Below the pieces are notes generated by a model that made no database searches, was not told where the DNA came from, and worked only from the letters and a program-made list of their open reading frames with translations. From Planctomycetota bacterium (GTDB taxonomy: Bacteria > Planctomycetota > Planctomycetia > Pirellulales > Pirellulaceae), in contig VGZC01000018.1 of the NCBI GenBank assembly GCA_016872725.1, forward strand, positions 1 through 64,000: a stretch of 64,000 bases of DNA. The letters are read 5' to 3'. Position numbers and translations under genes: made by a program. This document shows, piece after piece, positions 59,237 through 64,000 of this stretch (positions are counted from its first letter, which is position 1; each line of letters opens with the position of its first letter).

Positions 59237-60514
59237 ATGACGTCCCGAATCGACATTGCGACGCGGCGTTCGTTTCTGACCCGGGGGCTCGGCGTCGTGG
59301 GAATCGCGGCCGGCGCGCGGGCTGTCGTGCCGGACTTTCTCGTGCGCACCGCGCTCGCGGGGGACCGTTCGGTCTCCGATCAGAAGATCCTGGTCGTGCT
59401 CCAGCTCAGCGGCGGCCATGACGGCCTGAGCGCCATCGTGCCGTACGGCGACGACGCCTACGCCAAGAACCGGCAGGCGTCGCGCATTCCGGAGAGCGAC
59501 GTGCTCAAGATCGACGACTATTCCGGTCTGCATCCAAACCTCACGGCCTTCAAAAACCTGCTCGACGCGGGCCATTTCGCGGCCGTGCAGGCGGTCGGTT
59601 ATCCGACGCCCAATCAGAGCCACTTCACGTCGATGGACATCTGGCATCTCGCCGACAACGAAGCGCGCAGCAACAGCACGGCCAAGGAGAGCCGGTTTGG
59701 TTGGATCGGCCGATACTGCGATCTGGCGTGCAAAGACGCGCCGAATCCTCCGATGGCCATTTCGCTCGGAACGGGTCAGACTCCCCGCGCGCTCAACGGA
59801 CGGCTCAGCCCGGGCATCAGCTTCAGCCAGCCGCAATCGTTCCGATATCTCGGCGATCGCGGCAACAAGGAACGAGCGGAGGCGTACGGGAAGATGCACG
59901 AGACGACGCCGACGGGCCGTTCCCACGCGCTGGACTTCGTGACGCGGACGGCGATCGACGCGAACGCGGCGAGCTCGGCGATCCGCGACCTCGCCGGCAA
60001 ATACAAGACGGCCGTGACCTATCCCAACGGCTCGCTCGCCGCGTCGCTCAAGACGGTCGCCGCGCTCGTCGCCGGCGGATTGAGCACGCGGGTCTACTAC
60101 GTGTTCCAGGGCGGCTACGACACGCACTTCATTCAGAAGAGCCGCCACGACGCGCTCATGGCCGAGCTGGGTGCGTCGGTCGGCGCGTTCCAGCAGGATC
60201 TGGCCTCGCAAGGCGACGCGCCGCGCGTGCTCACGATGACGTTCAGCGAGTTCGGTCGGCGCGTCACCGAGAACGGGAGCCAGGGCACCGACCACGGCAT
60301 CGCCGGACCGATGTTCCTGGTCGGTCCCGGCGTGAAGCCGGGCCTGCACGGCGAACCTCCGAGCCTCGAGCCGGATCGATTGGTCGCCGGGCGCGATTTG
60401 CAACACAAGATCGATTTCCGCGGCGTCTACGCCGCCGTGCTCGAGAAGTGGCTCGGCTGTCCGAGCGAGCCTGTGCTCGGCGGCACCTTCGAGCCGGTCG
60501 ACTGCATCGCGTAG
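59237..60514 (+). CDS. DUF1501 domain protein, Tat leader
   Basis: A 425-aa exported DUF1501 protein, partner of the preceding DUF1800 gene. Leader TRRSFLTRGLGVVGIAAGAR ends around residue 40. Core motifs: LVVLQLSGGHDGLSAIVPYG (55-74), DDYSGLHPNLTAFKNLLDAG, AVGYPTPNQSHFTSMDIW, GGYDTHFIQKSRHD, FSEFGRRVTENGSQGTDHG, and a final FRGVYAAVLEKWLGC. All family hallmarks are intact. The ATG at 59237 has GGAGG upstream. It follows the DUF1800 gene after 65 bases and precedes the next by 24 bases, so the four genes are likely one transcript. Enzymatic role unknown; the HDGLS and THF motifs recall metal sites of the alkaline-phosphatase fold. Confidence 0.93.
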   Translation: MTSRIDIATRRSFLTRGLGVVGIAAGARAVVPDFLVRTALAGDRSVSDQKILVVLQLSGGHDGLSAIVPYGDDAYAKNRQASRIPESDVLKIDDYSGLHPNLTAFKNLLDAGHFAAVQAVGYPTPNQSHFTSMDIWHLADNEARSNSTAKESRFGWIGRYCDLACKDAPNPPMAISLGTGQTPRALNGRLSPGISFSQPQSFRYLGDRGNKERAEAYGKMHETTPTGRSHALDFVTRTAIDANAASSAIRDLAGKYKTAVTYPNGSLAASLKTVAALVAGGLSTRVYYVFQGGYDTHFIQKSRHDALMAELGASVGAFQQDLASQGDAPRVLTMTFSEFGRRVTENGSQGTDHGIAGPMFLVGPGVKPGLHGEPPSLEPDRLVAGRDLQHKIDFRGVYAAVLEKWLGCPSEPVLGGTFEPVDCIA

Positions 60515-60538
60515 GTTCCTTACACGAGGGTTCGGGTC

Positions 60539-62851
60539 ATGAAACGACGAGTATCGATGTGGCTGGGGATCGCCGGCGCGGTGGCGCTTTGGGCGGTCGG
60601 CGGCTTGCGGGCTGACGAGCCCACGCCCCTGCAAACGGCCGAGGAAGCCGCCAAGAAGGCGGTGGCTTCCGAGGAAGTGATGCAAAACGAGTGGAATTCG
60701 CGCGAGATGGCCCGATCCGCGACGCGTGAAATCGCGCGGGTCGAGCGGTCCCGTTCCGAAAGCGCGGTCGCCGATTATCGGCGGGCCATCGAAGGTGTGA
60801 CGGCGGCGGAAGCGGCGGCGAAGGCTGCGCGGGCGGCGGCCGACGGCGAACCAGACGCGGCCAAGAAGACGCCGCTCGTCGAAACGGCGAACCAGGCCGA
60901 CGCGGCCGTGGCGGCCGCGAAGGCGAATCTCGAACAGCGGCTCGCCGCCATGCACGCGGCGCTCGATCGGTTGATCGAGGATTCGGTGGCGGGCGAGCGG
61001 GCCGCCAACGAACTGCTCGTGTCGGAGAACGGGCTGCGGGACAAGATGGCCGAATCGCGCGCGGTCGAATTGAAAGTCCTGGAGATGAAGGCGGCCTCCG
61101 CCGATGCGGCGTCCGTCGACGCGGCGAAGCGGGCCATCTTCGAAATGCAGGCCGTGCAGTTGTGGGAACGCCAGCTTTGGGCCGGTGTGCAGCAGGGTAC
61201 GCTCGGCCAGATCATCGAAATGACCGACCATGCCGGGCGGATCGCCGCCGATGCCGCGACGATCGAACCCGACGCGGCGCGCAAGAAGACGCTCGAGGAA
61301 TTCGCGCAGCGCGAAACGAAGGGCAAGACCGACGCCGAGAAAACGAACGGCGAATGCGCGGCGATCGTGGCGAAAGCCATTTCCGAGATCTATCCGCTGC
61401 GCGCGGCCGCCATGGGCGGATTGACTCCCCTCGCGCCCGAGAAATGGGACCTTGCGAAGGCCCGCCATCTGCTGGTCCGCGCCGGATTCGGAGGCACGCC
61501 GCAGGAAGTCAAGAACCTGCATGCGATGGGACTTTACGCCGCCGTCGATCACCTCGTCGATTTCCATCGGCAGGCCCCCGCGCCCGCTTCGCTCGATGTC
61601 ATCCCCGTGCCCCTCCCCGATCCGCTCGAAGGCAAGCTCCGCAACGCGTTCGTTCGCGGCCAGGCGGCGGGCGCCCGGAACTCGATCGACGGCGGTCAGT
61701 TCGGAGCTCTTCGCCAATGGTGGATCAAACGCATGGTCGCCTCGCCGCGACCCCTGCAGGAGAAACTGACCCTGTTCTGGCACGGGCACTTCGCCACCCA
61801 GCAAAGCGTCGTCCAGAACACGTATATCCTCTATCACCAGAACCAGCTCTTCCGCGAACACGCGGCCGGCAATTTCGGCGGTCTGCTCTACGGCATCGTC
61901 CACGATCCGGTGATGATCCGGTACCTCGACAACAACCTGAACGTGGTCGGTCATCCGAACGAGAATCTCGCCCGCGAAATCATGGAACTGTTCGCGATGG
62001 GCGTCGACCAAGGCTACACCGAGCACGACATCCGCGAGGCGGCTCGGGCACTCACCGGCTATACCTATGACAACGCGACCGGCCAGTTCCGCTACGTGCT
62101 CAAGAGCCACGACCCCGGCGACAAGACGATTTTCGGAAAGACGGGTCCATGGACGGGTGACGATCTGGTCAACCTGCTGCTCGAACAGCCGTCGACGGCC
62201 CGTTTCATCAGTTTCAAGTTGTACGAGTACTTCGTGAAGAAGGATCCCGCGCCGGAAGTCGTCGACAAGATGGCGACCGTGTTGCGGACCAACCAATACG
62301 AACTGAATCCAATGCTGAAGAATCTCTTCCTTTCCGAGGAATTCTACAGCGACGCCGCGATGGGGACCCAGATCAAGAGCCCCGTGCAGTTGGTGGTCGG
62401 CATGCTCCGCGACCTGGGCGCGAAGGAGGCGACCAACTTCGGCCAGATCGACGGCATGATTCAGGAGATGGGGCAGCAGTTGTTTGAGCCGCCCGATGTG
62501 AAGGGATGGCGGTACGGCCGGTCCTGGATCAGTTCGAACCGCGTCTTCTCGCGATACAACGCGGCGGCGACGCTCGCGAACTCGGTGCCCCTGGCGAGCG
62601 GCGCTTCGGGTGTGGACCTTGTCGGCTTGCTGGCGACCGAGGAGTGCAAGACGGCGGAGGACGTGATCCAATGCCTCGCGAAGGTCTGCCTCGCCAAGCC
62701 GCTCAACGACGAGCAGCGCGCCAAGCTTGTCGCGTACCTGGGACAACTGCCGCCGCAAGCCGAATGGGCGGGGCAGAAGGACGCCATCAATGCGAAACTG
62801 AGGAACGTGCTCGTGCTCCTGTTGTGCACACCCGAATACCAGGTGACCTGA
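60539..62851 (+). CDS. DUF1800 protein with shorter Ala-rich helical N-terminal domain
   Basis: A 770-aa paralogue of 56460-59171. A clear Sec leader (MWLGIAGAVALWAVGGLRAD) is followed by a helical Ala/Glu-rich region of about 270 residues (AEEAAKKAVASEEVMQNEWN and similar), then the DUF1800 domain at ~302-768 with AKARHLLVRAGFGGTPQEVK, LTLFWHGHFATQQSVVQNTY, GHPNENLAREIMELFAMGVD and ALTGYTYDNATGQFRYVLKS. The two DUF1800 domains align throughout, whereas the helical domains differ in length and sequence. Start ATG at 60539, GAGG upstream. It is flanked by DUF1501 genes on both sides. Confidence 0.92.
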   Translation: MKRRVSMWLGIAGAVALWAVGGLRADEPTPLQTAEEAAKKAVASEEVMQNEWNSREMARSATREIARVERSRSESAVADYRRAIEGVTAAEAAAKAARAAADGEPDAAKKTPLVETANQADAAVAAAKANLEQRLAAMHAALDRLIEDSVAGERAANELLVSENGLRDKMAESRAVELKVLEMKAASADAASVDAAKRAIFEMQAVQLWERQLWAGVQQGTLGQIIEMTDHAGRIAADAATIEPDAARKKTLEEFAQRETKGKTDAEKTNGECAAIVAKAISEIYPLRAAAMGGLTPLAPEKWDLAKARHLLVRAGFGGTPQEVKNLHAMGLYAAVDHLVDFHRQAPAPASLDVIPVPLPDPLEGKLRNAFVRGQAAGARNSIDGGQFGALRQWWIKRMVASPRPLQEKLTLFWHGHFATQQSVVQNTYILYHQNQLFREHAAGNFGGLLYGIVHDPVMIRYLDNNLNVVGHPNENLAREIMELFAMGVDQGYTEHDIREAARALTGYTYDNATGQFRYVLKSHDPGDKTIFGKTGPWTGDDLVNLLLEQPSTARFISFKLYEYFVKKDPAPEVVDKMATVLRTNQYELNPMLKNLFLSEEFYSDAAMGTQIKSPVQLVVGMLRDLGAKEATNFGQIDGMIQEMGQQLFEPPDVKGWRYGRSWISSNRVFSRYNAAATLANSVPLASGASGVDLVGLLATEECKTAEDVIQCLAKVCLAKPLNDEQRAKLVAYLGQLPPQAEWAGQKDAINAKLRNVLVLLLCTPEYQVT

Positions 62852-62977
62852 TACCAGGTGAACGGTTCCAGGCGCCCGAATGGACAAACGCGCTCGGCGG
62901 GGCACCCGCCTCGGGCCGGGACGAAAACGGTTGGACCCTCTCGATGTCAGGCTTAACTTTGTGAACGAGGATGGTAT

Positions 62978-64000
62978 ATGTCGAATCCACGTATCGTGAC
63001 GCGGCGCGAGGCTTTGACGCGCGGCATGGGGATGGTCGGCGTCGGCGCCGCACTTCCGAATTTCCTGCTCAAGACGTCGCTTGCCGGACCGGAGACCTCG
63101 CCCGATCACAAGATCGTGGTCGCGCTCGCCCTGATCGGCGGCCATGACGGGCTCAGCACGGTCGTACCGTACGGACACAAGGAATACTACGACCTCCGGA
63201 AGGTGACGCGGATCGAGGAAAAGGACGTTTTGAAGCTCAACGAGGAGGTCGGCCTGCATCCGAATCTCGCCGGCTTCAAGAACCTGCACGACGAGGGCAA
63301 GCTCTTGACGGTGCTCGGAACGGCCTTTCCGAACTACAACCTCAGCCATTTCACGTCGCGGGACTTCTGGGAATCGGCGACGGCCAAGGACACGACGGGG
63401 AAGGAGGGTTCGACCGGCTGGCTCGGCCGGTACGTCGATTACGCCTGCAAAGGCATCGACGACCCGAAGCTCGCCGTCGCCGTCGGGCCGGGCCGGCACC
63501 CGCTCATCATCACGGGCAAGGACCACCCCGGCATCGCGTTCAACACGCCCGACACGTTTTCGTTCCGCGGAGAGGGCTCTCCGGCGGGGAAGGCCGTCTA
63601 CCGCGAACTGAACGAACTTTCGAAGAACTGCCCGAGGAACGGCGATGATCTGTTCATCACGCAGACGGCGATCAACGCGAACGCCGCGAGCGAGACGATC
63701 CGCGAACTCGTCAGCGGATACTCGACGAATGTCGAGTATCCCGACACGCAGTTCGGCAATTCGCTGAAGACGATCGCCGGATTGATCGGGCGCGGCCTGA
63801 GCGCCCGCGTCTATTACGCGGCGCAGGGCATTGCCGTCTTTGGCGGTTATGACACGCACGTCGACCAGCCTCGCCGTCACGGGCAGTTGATGGACGAGCT
63901 TTGCCAATCGGTGTGCGCGTTCCAAAAGGATTTGGCGGCGCAAGGAAACGCCGACCGGGTCCTGACGTTTACGTTCAGCGAGTTCGGACGCCGAGCGAAG
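62978..64000 (+). CDS. DUF1501 domain protein, Tat leader (3' end outside window)
   Basis: The first 341 codons of a DUF1501 protein paralogous to 59237-60514. Leader TRREALTRGMGMVGVGAALP; core KIVVALALIGGHDGLSTVVP, EEVGLHPNLAGFKNLHDEGK, YNLSHFTSRDFWESA, FGGYDTHVDQPRRHGQ and, at the edge, TFSEFGRRAK. The frame continues past 64000, so about 80 residues are missing. The ATG has GAGG upstream and lies 126 bases after the DUF1800 stop; that gap contains a direct repeat of TACCAGGTGA (near 62839 and 62853). The array may continue with further copies beyond the window. Confidence 0.93.
   Translation, partial: MSNPRIVTRREALTRGMGMVGVGAALPNFLLKTSLAGPETSPDHKIVVALALIGGHDGLSTVVPYGHKEYYDLRKVTRIEEKDVLKLNEEVGLHPNLAGFKNLHDEGKLLTVLGTAFPNYNLSHFTSRDFWESATAKDTTGKEGSTGWLGRYVDYACKGIDDPKLAVAVGPGRHPLIITGKDHPGIAFNTPDTFSFRGEGSPAGKAVYRELNELSKNCPRNGDDLFITQTAINANAASETIRELVSGYSTNVEYPDTQFGNSLKTIAGLIGRGLSARVYYAAQGIAVFGGYDTHVDQPRRHGQLMDELCQSVCAFQKDLAAQGNADRVLTFTFSEFGRRAK

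Noticed and set aside
58991-63943. A 1650-codon open frame on the minus strand
   Set aside because: It lies opposite four well-recognised DUF1800/DUF1501 genes and reads as Arg/Gly/His-rich sequence without domains. It is an effect of GC-rich third codon positions.

Overview
The window reads as GC-rich chromosomal DNA of a planctomycete (phylum Planctomycetota). That rests on protein content: three DUF1800/DUF1501 gene pairs, twin-arginine-exported Gfo/Idh/MocA oxidoreductases, a DUF1080 protein, a ThuA-like protein, a Cys-type sulfatase, a DUF4242/URO-D pair and a CpaC-like secretin with a lipoprotein partner. No rRNA, tRNA, CRISPR array, plasmid or phage module was found. High GC at the third codon position creates very long antisense ORFs, which I treated as shadows.

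Layout. (1) 1-1956: the 3' part of an IS66 transposase abuts a broken WecG/TagA-type glycosyltransferase. (2) 1953-11564, minus strand: an exopolysaccharide operon. In transcription order it holds a Wzz/GumC chain-length protein, a CpsD-like ATPase without its Walker-A lysine, a polyprenyl-phosphate sugar-phosphotransferase, an O-antigen-ligase-like polymerase/ligase, a CelD/FemAB-like acyltransferase, a polysaccharide deacetylase fused to a GT2 glycosyltransferase, a GT4 glycosyltransferase, and the broken WecG gene. Several junctions are ATGA overlaps. (3) 12096-26654: metabolism and transport. This holds CstA, an oxidoreductase pseudogene, two MFS transporters, a VTT membrane protein, a dimethylformamidase-beta-like protein, a sulfatase, an HNH nuclease, an SMP-30 lactonase, a small secreted protein, an HpcH/HpaI aldolase and a radical SAM/SPASM protein. 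(4) 26762-32539, plus strand: an RND efflux adaptor and pump, followed with overlap by a PilT-like ATPase. (5) 32593-40974, minus strand: a sulfotransferase-like protein, a conserved membrane protein, a small ribbon-helix-helix-like protein, two paralogous alkaline-phosphatase-superfamily enzymes and an arylsulfotransferase-like protein with a collagen-like repeat. (6) 41094-49424: an ISKra4-like transposase remnant, a secretin and its lipoprotein, a DinB-like protein, a membrane protein with a DUF1800/DUF1501 pair, and an ArsR regulator. (7) 49561-55927: sugar-related genes, namely two Gfo/Idh/MocA oxidoreductases, DUF4242, URO-D, DUF1080 and ThuA. (8) 56460-64000: two tandem DUF1800-DUF1501 pairs. 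Each DUF1800 protein carries a long Ala-rich helical N-terminal domain. The array is preceded by a consensus-like promoter and a 16-bp palindrome, and it runs off the right edge.

How it fits together. Regions 2 and 5 look like envelope or exopolysaccharide building and decoration. Regions 4 and 6 look like export across the envelope. Region 7 looks like degradation of oxidised or keto sugars. Region 8 is an exported protein system of unknown role. Short tandem repeats with units divisible by three are frequent: 15-bp arrays in two divergent promoter regions and in-frame arrays near the N-termini of exported proteins. Gene decay is also visible: an IS66 boundary, an ISKra4 remnant, an internally deleted oxidoreductase and a stray C-terminal fragment. 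The strongest candidates for new biology are the coiled-coil DUF1800/DUF1501 array, the RND-PilT coupling and the lysine-less CpsD-like protein. None of these is proven from sequence alone.
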